Shown here piece after piece: positions 8,456 through 16,416 of a DNA stretch of 64,000 nucleotides. The DNA is taken from the NCBI GenBank assembly GCA_016841245.1, contig JAENZN010000013.1:1-64000 (forward strand), read 5' to 3'. A program made the translations under genes and the position numbers. Each line of letters begins with the position of its first letter. Positions within the stretch are counted from its first letter, which is position 1. The DNA comes from Syntrophomonas sp. GTDB lineage: Bacteria; Bacillota; Syntrophomonadia; Syntrophomonadales; Syntrophomonadaceae. The notes under the pieces are model-generated. The model was not told the origin of the DNA. It did no database searches and saw only the letters and a list, made by a program, of their open reading frames with translations.

Positions 8456-10084
8456 GTGGCAATGATACATGAAGAAATACAGTCTCAAATCGAAAAACGG
8501 CGGACTTTTGCGATTATTTCTCATCCTGATGCGGGCAAAACCACCCTTACTGAAAAACTGCTGCTTTTCGGCGGCGCCATCCGTATGGCCGGAGAAGTAA
8601 AAGGGCGTAAAGCCAAGAAATTCGCTACCTCGGACTGGATGCAGATTGAAAAGGAACGAGGAATATCCGTTACCTCCAGTGCTATGCAGTTCAACTACCA
8701 GGGACACCATATTAACATCCTGGATACTCCGGGGCATCAGGACTTCAGTGAAGATACCTATCGCACTCTGATAGCGGCTGATAGTGCGGTAATGTTGATC
8801 GATGCCGCTAAGGGAGTAGAGGCCCAGACTATTAAGCTCTTTAAAGTCTGCAGCCAGCGTGGTATCCCTATATTTACTTTTATCAACAAAATGGACCGTT
8901 ATGGTAAGGACCCCCTGGAACTGCTGGAGGAACTTGAACAGGTACTGGCTATCCGTTCCTGTCCCATGAACTGGCCCATTGGTATGGGTGATGAGTTCTG
9001 CGGTATTTATGATCGGCAGAATAAAAAGATAGAACTGTACCGTAAAGCCGAGCAGCCCCAGTCTGTTGCCCTGGAAGGCCCTGGATTAGAAGACCCTGCT
9101 ATCGCGGAACTTATCGGTGCTACCCGTCATGAGAAACTCTGTGAAGAAATTGATCTCCTGGACATCGCCGGAGATCCTTTTGATGCAGATAAGATCAACT
9201 CGGGCCAACTTACACCGGTATTTTTTGGCAGTGCTATCAGCAAATTCGGGGTACAGACTTTTTTAGACAGCTTCCTTAAACTGGCTCCAGCGCCTCATGC
9301 CCATAACAGCAATATCGGTCTGGTGGACACAATCCAGACCGGATTTTCCGGATTTATCTTTAAGATCCAGGCTAACATGAATCCGTCCCATCGCGACCGG
9401 ATCGCCTTCCTGCGTGTCTGCTCGGGAAAATTCGAACGGGGAATGACCGTTAACCATGTGCGCAGCGGGAAAAAGATAAAATTAGCCCAGCCCCAACAGT
9501 TCCTGGCTCAGGATAGAGACATAATTGAGGAAGCCTATCCCGGAGATATCATCGGACTCCATGATACGGGTACATTTCGTATCGGGGATACTCTGTGTGC
9601 ACAGGACAACTTTGAATTTGAACGGCTCCCACAATTTCCACCGGAACATTTCGCCCGAGTATTTAATATGAATGCCATGAAATACAAGCAGTTCCAGAAA
9701 GGAGTTGCGCAGTTGGTGGAAGAAGGGACCGTCCAGACCTTTCGTATTGCTGATCGGACCGAGGACTTAATATTAGGTGTAGTAGGTGAACTGCAGTTCG
9801 AAGTCTTCGCTTACCGCCTTAAAAGCGAATATGGTGCCGATATCAGGTTGGAGCGACTTCCCTATCAGCTGGCACGCTGGATAAACCTCAGTGCTTCAAT
9901 CGATCCGAGCAGGCTTAGTACTCTCAGCAGCCTGTGTGTAACTGATCAGGACCAAAAGATGGTTGTCCTCTGTGAATATGAATCTACCCTTAATCTGCTG
10001 CAGAGGCAAAACCCGGGGCTTGAATTCTGCTCCAGCCCTTATGAGGCGGATCAACAAGATTATGTTTCTACCAACGCAGGATAA
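8456..10084 (+). CDS. prfC: Peptide chain release factor 3
   Basis: 542 residues. RF3 is the GTPase that recycles RF1/RF2 from the ribosome. G1 HPDAGKTTLTEK, G2/G3 ERGISVTSS and DTPGHQDFSED, and G4 NKMDR are present, followed by the RF3-specific domain II/III (RGMTVNHVRSGKKIKLAQPQ). Start taken as GTG 8456, which is 9 bases after AAGGAG; ATG 8462 is too far from it. Monocistronic, between two terminators. Confidence 0.95.
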   Translation: MAMIHEEIQSQIEKRRTFAIISHPDAGKTTLTEKLLLFGGAIRMAGEVKGRKAKKFATSDWMQIEKERGISVTSSAMQFNYQGHHINILDTPGHQDFSEDTYRTLIAADSAVMLIDAAKGVEAQTIKLFKVCSQRGIPIFTFINKMDRYGKDPLELLEELEQVLAIRSCPMNWPIGMGDEFCGIYDRQNKKIELYRKAEQPQSVALEGPGLEDPAIAELIGATRHEKLCEEIDLLDIAGDPFDADKINSGQLTPVFFGSAISKFGVQTFLDSFLKLAPAPHAHNSNIGLVDTIQTGFSGFIFKIQANMNPSHRDRIAFLRVCSGKFERGMTVNHVRSGKKIKLAQPQQFLAQDRDIIEEAYPGDIIGLHDTGTFRIGDTLCAQDNFEFERLPQFPPEHFARVFNMNAMKYKQFQKGVAQLVEEGTVQTFRIADRTEDLILGVVGELQFEVFAYRLKSEYGADIRLERLPYQLARWINLSASIDPSRLSTLSSLCVTDQDQKMVVLCEYESTLNLLQRQNPGLEFCSSPYEADQQDYVSTNAG

Positions 10085-10089
10085 CAAAT

Positions 10090-10120
10090 AGCCCCGCTGA
10101 ATAACTAAACAGCAGGGCTT
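10090..10120. terminator. Hairpin between convergent prfC and tetR
   Basis: AGCCC-C-GCTG / CAGC-A-GGGCT stem with one mismatch, in the 43-base gap between the two convergent stop codons. It could serve both strands; flanking T runs are short. Confidence 0.6.
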
Positions 10121-10127
10121 TACAATC

Positions 10128-10712
10128 TCAATCTATTCCCTGCTGGTCGGAATCCAGTAGTGTTTCCTGTATCAGCCCGATTAATTCTGTCAGAACTGCT
10201 TCAGCCTCATCTGGCTGGTTAAAATACTTCACAGTTATGCATTTAACCGGATAAAAGAGCAAAGAAAACATGATTACGTTATCAACATCTTTAATAACCT
10301 GATGCTCTTTAAGATCATCTAACAGGTTGAATATTTGGGAACATCCTTCAATATCCTGGCAGTTATTCACTAATGCAGGACAGCTGGAATACTGCTCAAC
10401 AAAAGAAAATATTTCTTCATGTTCCTTAATAAATTTATAATATGATCTGATAAGGGTTTCAATAAGCTGTCTCCCGCTCATCTCTCTATCAATTTCATTG
10501 AGTATATATGAATATACCTGCTCTCCATATTCCTGATAGATATCCCGCAGCATATCCTCCTTGTTTTCATAATAGATGTATACCGTCGCCGGAGACACCC
10601 CTGCCTCCCTGGCAATCTTTGAGATAGATGCCCCATGAAATCCCTGTTCTAATATTAACTTGATCACGGCTTCTTTAATGTTCTGTTTTTTCTCGTCATC
10701 TTTTTTTCTCAT
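10128..10712 (-). CDS. TetR/AcrR-family transcriptional repressor
   Basis: 194 residues. N-terminal helix-turn-helix (about 10-55: IKEAVIKLILEQGFHGASIS, then VSPATVYIYYENKEDML) followed by an all-helical ligand domain with no recognisable ligand signature. It is divergent from the 4Fe-4S/cytochrome b pair, and an almost identical 20-bp site overlaps both promoters, so it should repress itself and that operon. The signal it senses is unknown; fatty-acid-derived or quinone-like ligands are common in this family. Confidence 0.9.
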   Translation of the reverse strand: MRKKDDEKKQNIKEAVIKLILEQGFHGASISKIAREAGVSPATVYIYYENKEDMLRDIYQEYGEQVYSYILNEIDREMSGRQLIETLIRSYYKFIKEHEEIFSFVEQYSSCPALVNNCQDIEGCSQIFNLLDDLKEHQVIKDVDNVIMFSLLFYPVKCITVKYFNQPDEAEAVLTELIGLIQETLLDSDQQGID

Positions 10713-10728
10713 GGTATCACCTCAAACC

Positions 10729-10758
10729 CATAATAAATGATCATTCACTTATAGTCAA
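10729..10758 (-). promoter_or_regulatory. tetR promoter with overlapping operator
   Basis: Minus strand TTGACT (10753-10758), 17-base spacer, TATTAT (10730-10735). The operator-like block 10729-10748 reads GTGAATGATCATTTATTATG and covers spacer and -10, matching the site at 10959-10978 in 16 of 20 positions. Confidence 0.8.
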
Positions 10759-10948
10759 GCCTTAGCCCTTCCCAACAGGTCGTGAGTGGATAGACCGTAG
10801 TATCTATCATCAGATGATAGTTACTTAGATTTACTCAACTTATAATGGGCAAATGGCTCAAGCAAATTTTTCCCTGACTTTAAACAAACACCATCGGGTT
10901 TGGTTTTAGCCTTATTAATTACAGATGGGTGGGAAGAAATAAAAAGTC

Positions 10949-10978
10949 TTGACTTTAAATGAATGTTCGTTTATTATA
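10949..10978 (+). promoter_or_regulatory. Promoter and operator of the 4Fe-4S/cytochrome b operon
   Basis: TTGACT (10949-10954), 17-base spacer, TATTAT (10972-10977). The block 10959-10978 (ATGAATGTTCGTTTATTATA) is the second copy of the tetR operator, occluding spacer and -10. Architecture is the same as that of the divergent tetR promoter. Confidence 0.82.
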
Positions 10979-11022
10979 CACACATCATCATTCTCTATAA
11001 ATTAGATGAGGAGGATTTATTT

Positions 11023-12030
11023 ATGTCTATGTCCAGACGAAATTTTATTAAACGAGCTGCATACTCAGGACTTGCTGCCACTGCGGTTTTAAGCCGGGTT
11101 GATAAAGCGGCCGCATCTTTAAATAGTACGGAGGAATATGCAAGCATTATCGATTTAAGCAAATGTGATGGCTGCAGCAATCTTGACACTCCCCTCTGTG
11201 TAGCCTCCTGCAGGACCAAGAATCAGGCCAATTACCCGCAGCCTGAACAGCCGATAGGAGACTACTGGCCTCAGACCAAACATGAAGACTGGTCGGATAA
11301 ACAGGGATTGGTTAACCGCCTAACCCCTTACAACTGGACCTATGTGCAGCATCTGGAGGTCGAACATGAAGGAAGATTGGTTAAGGTAAGTGTCCCTCGG
11401 CGATGCCTTCATTGTGACAATCCTCCCTGTTCCAGTCTGTGCCCCTTTGGGGTGAATGAAAAAATGCCTGAAGGACCGGTAGTTATAAACCCGAACGGGT
11501 GTTTCGGGGGTGCCAAGTGCCGGGATGTGTGTCCCTGGAATATTCCGCAGCGTCAAGCCGGGGTTGGATTGTATAAAGAAGTAGCACCCAAATATGCCGG
11601 TGGCGGGGTCATGTATAAATGCGATATGTGTTATGACCTCATTCAGAAAGGGAAAGAACCGGCCTGTGTTTCAGCCTGCCCTAATGGAGCTCTAAGTTTT
11701 GGACCTAAAAAGGATATGCAGACTTATGCTCGGAACTGGGCGCAGGAGAATGATGGCTATCTGTATGGGGACGCAGAAAATGGAGGAACCTCTACGTTTT
11801 ATCTGTCAGTGATCCCTTTCGAAGCTATTCATCAAGCCATATTGGAACAGGAAGTAGATGGGAAGCCTGGTAAACCTGGAATGCCGGTCGGAGCAGTTAA
11901 TGTTCTGGATGAACCTGCCGGTATAGCAGAAGGTTTTGTTATCGCTCCAGTGGCTGGCTTATTGGCCGCCGGACTGAGCGTATACAGAACCATGAAAGGA
12001 GCTGAGATTAATGAAGATCCTGAGGCATAA
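11023..12030 (+). CDS. Tat-exported 4Fe-4S electron-transfer protein
   Basis: 335 residues from ATG 11023 (SD GAGGAGG 8 bases upstream; the ORF extends further back to 10963 but that covers the -10 element). The N-terminus carries a twin-arginine signal SRRNFIKRAAYSG. Four cysteine groups follow in HybA/FdnH/DmsB style: KCDGCSN...CVASC, RRCLHCDNPPCSSLCP, GCFGGAKCRDVCP and YKCDMCYDL...CVSACP, predicting up to four cubane clusters. A C-terminal hydrophobic segment anchors it. It should pass electrons between an extracytoplasmic enzyme and the cytochrome b encoded next; no molybdopterin or hydrogenase catalytic subunit is adjacent. Confidence 0.88.
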   Translation: MSMSRRNFIKRAAYSGLAATAVLSRVDKAAASLNSTEEYASIIDLSKCDGCSNLDTPLCVASCRTKNQANYPQPEQPIGDYWPQTKHEDWSDKQGLVNRLTPYNWTYVQHLEVEHEGRLVKVSVPRRCLHCDNPPCSSLCPFGVNEKMPEGPVVINPNGCFGGAKCRDVCPWNIPQRQAGVGLYKEVAPKYAGGGVMYKCDMCYDLIQKGKEPACVSACPNGALSFGPKKDMQTYARNWAQENDGYLYGDAENGGTSTFYLSVIPFEAIHQAILEQEVDGKPGKPGMPVGAVNVLDEPAGIAEGFVIAPVAGLLAAGLSVYRTMKGAEINEDPEA

Positions 12031-12706
12031 ATTGGAGATCCGTTTCGTTCACTGGGTTACTGCCCTGTCAATATTGGTCTTGTTCTTTACCGGGTTTGGT
12101 CAGATGCCGGTATACAAACGTTATTTCGTAGATCAGATCCCCGGCTTGGAATGGTCCAGCAATTATTTGATTACGCTTAATCTCCATTATTATGCGGCAA
12201 TGATACTGATGTTTATCAGCTTCTTTTATATGCTGTACATCTTTTTAACTAAGGAAACTGCTATCCTGCCTAAAAAGGGCGATTTTAAAGAGACTCTGAT
12301 CATATTTGCATCGCTATTAGGATTGGCAAAGGAGCCAGACAACGACAAATATTTGGCTGAACAAAGGTTGGCTTTTGCGGTGACTGCCCTGTCCATAGCA
12401 GCTCTGATTATTACCGGAGTGATCAAGGTGCTAAAAAATTTACCTGCTACGAATATACCTCTGTCCCTCAGTTTTTGGGCTACCCAGGTGCATAACTTTT
12501 TCACTGTGATCCTGCTGTTTTCAATCCTGGCTCATTTGCTGGCGTTTCTAATTAAGGATAACCGCCCGCTTCTGCCCAGCATGTTTACCGGTCATATTTC
12601 CCTGGATTATGCCCGGCGCAGGCATTCATTATGGTTTAATCGAATAGAGAAGCAGTATGGTGCGAGTGCTTTAACTGATGATAACAAAAAAGGATCAGCA
12701 GCTTAG
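12011..12706 (+). CDS. Membrane cytochrome b (formate dehydrogenase gamma / b561 type)
   Basis: 231 residues with four hydrophobic helices and histidines suited to haem ligation (RFVHWVTALS in helix 1, NLHYYAAM in helix 2, QVHNFFTVI and LAHLLAF in the last helices). It overlaps the 4Fe-4S gene by 20 bases with an internal SD (AAGGAG), so the two are co-translated. It would connect the Fe-S protein to the menaquinone pool. Its lone pairing with an Fe-S subunit recalls the quinone modules proposed for reverse electron transfer in syntrophs; this role is inference. Confidence 0.83.
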   Translation: MKILRHKLEIRFVHWVTALSILVLFFTGFGQMPVYKRYFVDQIPGLEWSSNYLITLNLHYYAAMILMFISFFYMLYIFLTKETAILPKKGDFKETLIIFASLLGLAKEPDNDKYLAEQRLAFAVTALSIAALIITGVIKVLKNLPATNIPLSLSFWATQVHNFFTVILLFSILAHLLAFLIKDNRPLLPSMFTGHISLDYARRRHSLWFNRIEKQYGASALTDDNKKGSAA

Positions 12707-12745
12707 GCGCAGCCCTGTTGTTAGCTGGTTCCATAGCCTGGAGAC

Positions 12746-12804
12746 AAGGGACAGTTCGCCTGCCCATAATATTATTTCTATATATGTGTAAAAGACTGTC
12801 CCTT
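12746..12804. repeat. Inverted repeat downstream of the cytochrome b gene
   Basis: Ten-base arms AAGGGACAGT (12746-12755) and ACTGTCCCTT (12795-12804) separated by 39 bases. The GGGAC-rich arm resembles GGGACGG-containing sequences near 19074, 26796, 30964 and 50938. It may terminate both convergent transcription units. Confidence 0.5.
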
Positions 12805-12814
12805 TAAAAACCTA

Positions 12815-13249
12815 TTAGTGAAAACTTACATCAATTACCTTCTGATTGCCGGCAGTGGCCCGCGGCATCTTAATTTCCAGAATGCCATTCTTATAGGAAG
12901 CAGTAGAGTTATCCGGTGATACATTATGCGGTAGTCGGATAGAACGTTGAAAGCGACCCATAAAACGTTCTTTTCTGTGCATTTGTTCATCTCCTACTTC
13001 TTCGCTCCGTTGTATGGTACCGCTTATGCTTAAAATATCATCCCGTATCTCAATCCGCACATCATCCTTTTTCTCTAAACCCGGTATTTCACAGGAAGCA
13101 ACTACTTCATTGCCAGAATCATAAATATCAACTTTGGGACTTTGCAGGGTCTGAGGATAATTAAAAAATCCTTCATTAAATAAACTGTTCATTCCATGCC
13201 GCAGGCTTTCTAACTGCCTGAAAGGGGTGTCATAAGGAACTAAAGTCAT
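12815..13249 (-). CDS. Small heat-shock protein, Hsp20/alpha-crystallin family
   Basis: 144 residues. The alpha-crystallin domain spans about 38-135, with KVDIYDSGNEVVASCEIPG at its start and the A-x-x-x-n-G-x-L motif as SYKNGILEIKMP near its end. The C-terminal I-x-V form IDV stands in for the oligomerisation motif. It is an ATP-independent holdase against aggregation. SD GAGGTG precedes the ATG; no CIRCE element was seen upstream. Confidence 0.92.
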   Translation of the reverse strand: MTLVPYDTPFRQLESLRHGMNSLFNEGFFNYPQTLQSPKVDIYDSGNEVVASCEIPGLEKKDDVRIEIRDDILSISGTIQRSEEVGDEQMHRKERFMGRFQRSIRLPHNVSPDNSTASYKNGILEIKMPRATAGNQKVIDVSFH

Positions 13250-13506
13250 TTCATCACCTCAACAATGTTTTAATATATTGTGTTTGTTTGTTCAGGGTTT
13301 TATACATAAACCTCCGGGGCCTTTTTATTATAATTTCCGAGTGAAATCATTCCACAGAGGCTAATTAATGCTAAATACAATATATCTTCTGCTGCATCTA
13401 ATAATTTTTTTCCTTTTTTTGGTGTTTGTTGTGTTATAATTATATAAAATAAACCTATAAATAACATATAGTATGATTAGGAATTTATAAAGGAACTATT
13501 CAGGCT

Positions 13507-13536
13507 TTGACACACCTACGGGTATGCCATTATAAT
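13507..13536 (+). promoter_or_regulatory. Consensus sigma-A promoter upstream of the riboswitch
   Basis: TTGACA (13507-13512), 18-base spacer ending TATGCCAT, TATAAT (13531-13536). It lies about 45 bases before the riboswitch and 470 bases before the aminomutase start, producing a long leader. Confidence 0.85.
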
Positions 13537-13579
13537 ATATATAGGTGCGGAGAATATTTAAAAGGAATGATTTTCAATT

Positions 13580-13715
13580 TTATGCCGAATTCCTGCATCT
13601 CCCGATGCAGGAAACGGGGGAACCAATTTTGGGGGTGAATCCAGATTTACTGGTAGGGCTTCCTGGCCCGAATCCGTCAGCTAACCTCGCAGGCACTACA
13701 GGAAAAGTTGGATGA
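13580..13715 (+). ncRNA. Cyclic di-AMP riboswitch (ydaO/yuaA leader)
   Basis: The conserved blocks of the ydaO/yuaA class are present in order: GGGGGAACC (13616-13624), GGGGTGAATCC (13632-13642), a GGGCTTCCTGGCCC helix (13656-13669), and the highly conserved CCGTCAGCTAACCTCG (13674-13689) followed by CAGGC. A helix-forming CCTGCATC/GATGCAGG arm lies at the 5' side. These RNAs bind c-di-AMP and usually switch transcription off. A possible expression platform is TTGGATGA (13708-13715) pairing with TCATCTCAA (13741-13749) before a U-rich tract (13751-13764). The next gene on this strand is the glutamate aminomutase. Confidence 0.88.
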
Positions 13716-14009
13716 GTAGTTAATATTTATTCCTATACAATCATCTCAAGCTTTTCTTATTTTTCATCAATAGTTGATATCTACTGCTGAACACAAGTAT
13801 TGGGCGGATATTTTTGCTTTACCATGTGCAGGAGAATACATGGTTGCGCTTTAAGCGCATATGATTTTGCTGCTGTCCTTGGTGCCGATAAAGATAATTC
13901 TTTGGTGACTAAAGGTGGTAAAGAAATATATACAAATTCAGCAGATAAATATAATTTCAACACCAAAACAGCTGAACTATCAGCAACTTCAATGAAGGAG
14001 GACTTTACT
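13716..14009 (+). other. Leader between riboswitch and aminomutase start
   Basis: About 295 bases. After the possible terminator (to 13764) there is a TGCGCTTTAAGCGCA palindrome (13851-13865), and the aminomutase frame stays open back to 13800 without a usable SD. Whether this part is a further regulatory RNA fold or relic coding sequence cannot be told by eye. Confidence 0.35.
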
Positions 14010-15302
14010 ATGGGAAAAAACTATAACCTAGATCATGCAGCCGGGTTAAAAAGAGCTGAGGAATTGAAATCCCGCATACAGGATTACTTAGACGTGGAAA
14101 AAAGCATAGAAACTGGTTTTAGCATGATGGAGAGAAGTAAGAAGAATAAAGAAAACATAATGAAGTATTTGGGCGCTAAAGAAGCAGATTGGAATAACTG
14201 GGGATGGCAGATGAAGCACCGCATAAGTGAAGTGCATGTTCTTAAAGATCTTATTCCGCTCAAAAACTTCGAGATACAAGAATTAGTAGAGATATCCCAG
14301 CAGTTTCGCTGGGCGATTTCACCATATTACTTAAGTTTAATTGATACTGCCGATTATCGTAATTCCCCCGTATATAAGCAGGCGGTTCCGGATATACTAG
14401 AACTGCAAGACGACACCGGTCATGAAGACCCTATGGGAGAATCTGAAACCTGTCCGGCACCCACCATAACCAGAAGATATCCGGATCGATTGATTATTAA
14501 CGTAACTAACCAATGCGGCATGTACTGCCGGCATTGCCAGAGACGTCGGAATTTCGAACAAAAAGATACCCACGCCACTATGGCTAATCTGGTTCTAGCA
14601 CTGGATTATATAAGAAATAATGAAGAAATCCGAGATGTGCTCATAACCGGTGGAGACGCCTTGATGTTGAGCAATTCGGTGCTGGATTGGCTGCTCAGTG
14701 AGTTAGACAATATGGAACATGTGGAGATTAAAAGATTAGGCACTAGAACTCCGGTTACACTGCCTCAGAGAATTACTCCGGAATTATGTGCGGTGTTAGC
14801 CAAACATGATCCGCTGTATATAAATACCCAGTTCAATTCCCCTATGGAAGTTACTCCAGAAGCCAAAAAAGCATGTGATAGACTGGTAAAAGCAGGGGTA
14901 GTTTTGGGTAACCAGGCGGTATTGTTAAAAGGAATTAATGATAATGCTCATATTATGAAAAAGCTGAATCAGGAACTGCTAAAGATAAGAGTACGTCCCT
15001 ATTATATATTCCATGCCAAACAGGTAAAAGGAACAGCTCATTTCATGACTAATATTGAAACCGGGCTAAATATTATGGAAAACCTCAGAGGTTATACTTC
15101 TGGTTTAGCCATCCCGACCTATATTATCAATGCACCCCATGGATATGGTAAAACTCCATTGCTTCCTGACTATATGTTGTCCCTGGATGATGAAGAACTG
15201 ACCATCCGCACCTGGGAAAACCGGGTTATAAAGTGCGATAATATCAGCTCTAACCGAGATGAATCTGATGATTTGGCTGTAGTGGGATTAAAAGAATCAT
15301 AA
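14010..15302 (+). CDS. eam: Glutamate 2,3-aminomutase (radical SAM, PLP)
   Basis: 430 residues from ATG 14010 (SD AAGGAGG 8 bases before it). Radical SAM cluster C169-x3-C173-x2-C176 in CGMYCRHCQRRR and the PLP lysine K381 in HGYGKTP mark the lysine 2,3-aminomutase superfamily. The two aspartates that bind the lysine side chain in lysine aminomutase (Asp293, Asp330 in the clostridial enzyme) are replaced here by K337 and N374, 37 residues apart, exactly the Lys332/Asn369 pattern of Clostridioides glutamate 2,3-aminomutase. The product would be beta-glutamate, a compatible solute. The c-di-AMP riboswitch upstream fits an osmotic role. Confidence 0.88.
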   Translation: MGKNYNLDHAAGLKRAEELKSRIQDYLDVEKSIETGFSMMERSKKNKENIMKYLGAKEADWNNWGWQMKHRISEVHVLKDLIPLKNFEIQELVEISQQFRWAISPYYLSLIDTADYRNSPVYKQAVPDILELQDDTGHEDPMGESETCPAPTITRRYPDRLIINVTNQCGMYCRHCQRRRNFEQKDTHATMANLVLALDYIRNNEEIRDVLITGGDALMLSNSVLDWLLSELDNMEHVEIKRLGTRTPVTLPQRITPELCAVLAKHDPLYINTQFNSPMEVTPEAKKACDRLVKAGVVLGNQAVLLKGINDNAHIMKKLNQELLKIRVRPYYIFHAKQVKGTAHFMTNIETGLNIMENLRGYTSGLAIPTYIINAPHGYGKTPLLPDYMLSLDDEELTIRTWENRVIKCDNISSNRDESDDLAVVGLKES

Positions 15303-15340
15303 AAACACCATATGCGGCAGGTATTATTTAGCCAGGAAAA

Positions 15341-15366
15341 ACCGGGGCATATGATATTGCCCCGGT
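15341..15366 (-). terminator. Terminator of the ORP-like operon
   Basis: ACCGGGGC / GCCCCGGT stem, 10-base loop; the minus-strand transcript ends GGTTTTTCC. It lies between the converging eam gene and the minus-strand operon. Confidence 0.85.
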
Positions 15367-15469
15367 CATGATTGTAAATTGTATAAAGGTCAATAATTGA
15401 TATAGCTTCAAAGCCACAGGAATCGGCACAGATTCCACAACCAATACATTTTTCGTTCACCTGCATCAC
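15367..15469 (-). pseudogene. 4Fe-4S ferredoxin remnant
   Basis: The start MMQVNEKCIGCGICADSC is a bona fide 4Fe-4S half motif, and AGGAGATGACAAGTG provides an SD. The second half of a ferredoxin is absent: the frame stays open through the terminator hairpin and into the antisense strand of eam (to 15170). I read it as a truncated ferredoxin that ended the operon. A functional mini-ferredoxin is less likely. Confidence 0.5.
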
Positions 15470-15540
15470 TTGTCATCTCCTCAAACTTAAATTTATGCAC
15501 AACAATAAGTCAGGTACCAGGCACCTAACTTATCAGCTGT

Positions 15541-16416
15541 TTAGTTTTGTTTTTCCAGCGTTTTTGCAATATTTTCCCATACCGGTAAAATCAGGTCACG
15601 CAGTTCTTTCCTGCTGACCGGAACTTCGCCTACGGCTACAGCTGCAGCCAGTTCCGAACTATAGGGCAGCCGGCCTGCACAGGGTATATCACACTCCTGG
15701 GCCCATTTTTCCATGGCCTCTGATGCTTCCGGATTAAGATCCCACTTGTTAATCAGCAGTATGCTTCTTACGCCTCTTAAGGCCAGTAATTCCCGCACCC
15801 GTTTTAGGTCATGAAAGCCGGAAACACTGGGTTCAGCCACTATAACAACCAGGTTCGCTTCCACCAAAGAGGATATTACCGGACAGCCAATTCCGGGCGA
15901 GCCATCTGATATCAATAAGGAATACCCTTCTTCCAGAGCCTTTTGGCGGGCTGAGCTTTTAACCTGAGCAACCAGTTTCCCGGAGTTTTCTTCGCCCGGT
16001 CTCAGCTCGGCATAAAAAAGTGGAACCATTTTCCCATCCTGATCCGACATGCTCGCAAACCATCTTCCAGATGGTCTTTCAGACATGCTTATGGCTTCTA
16101 CCGGACAGACCTCAGCACAAAAGCCACAGCCTTCACAGGATAAAGTTGAAATCTGGTATTTGCTGTTGATCGCATCAAATCGGCAAAGATCGCGGCACAA
16201 ACCGCAATCAATACAGATATCCTTATCCAAATCAGCAGTTAAACCGGCACTGAACTCATGACCCTTGGGATCAACAGGTTTCAGGAGAATTGGCAAATTA
16301 GAAGCATCAACATCATAGTCACAAGCTATAGCTTTCTCTGCCAGGCAGATAAACGAAGCAGTCAGGGAGGTTTTACCAGTTCCTCCTTTGCCGCTGAGTA
16401 CTAACAGTTCTTTCAC
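15541..16416 (-). CDS. MinD-superfamily ATPase with inserted ferredoxin domain (second copy)
   Basis: 291 residues. Deviant Walker A LSGKGGTGKTS at the N-terminus, then two inserted 4Fe-4S motifs (CIDCGLCRDLCRF and CEGCGFCAEVCPV, about 70-115), then the MinD/ParA core (DGSPGIGCPV, VAEPSVSGFHDLKR, NKWDLN). It overlaps its paralogue by 4 bases (ATGA). Such pairs accompany the ORP protein of Desulfovibrio and may insert or move metal clusters in an ATP-dependent way; function is inferred from family and context. Confidence 0.87.
   Translation of the reverse strand: MKELLVLSGKGGTGKTSLTASFICLAEKAIACDYDVDASNLPILLKPVDPKGHEFSAGLTADLDKDICIDCGLCRDLCRFDAINSKYQISTLSCEGCGFCAEVCPVEAISMSERPSGRWFASMSDQDGKMVPLFYAELRPGEENSGKLVAQVKSSARQKALEEGYSLLISDGSPGIGCPVISSLVEANLVVIVAEPSVSGFHDLKRVRELLALRGVRSILLINKWDLNPEASEAMEKWAQECDIPCAGRLPYSSELAAAVAVGEVPVSRKELRDLILPVWENIAKTLEKQN

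Noticed and set aside
10963-11022. Upstream start for the 4Fe-4S protein ORF
   Set aside because: It overlaps the operator and the -10 element (10972-10977); ATG 11023 has a strong SD and begins directly with the twin-arginine signal.
13800-14009. N-terminal extension of the aminomutase ORF
   Set aside because: No SD at 13800, the extension is not like the family, and ATG 14010 has AAGGAGG at 8 bases.
13800-15302. Lysine 2,3-aminomutase annotation
   Set aside because: The two lysine-binding aspartates are replaced by Lys337 and Asn374, the glutamate aminomutase pattern.
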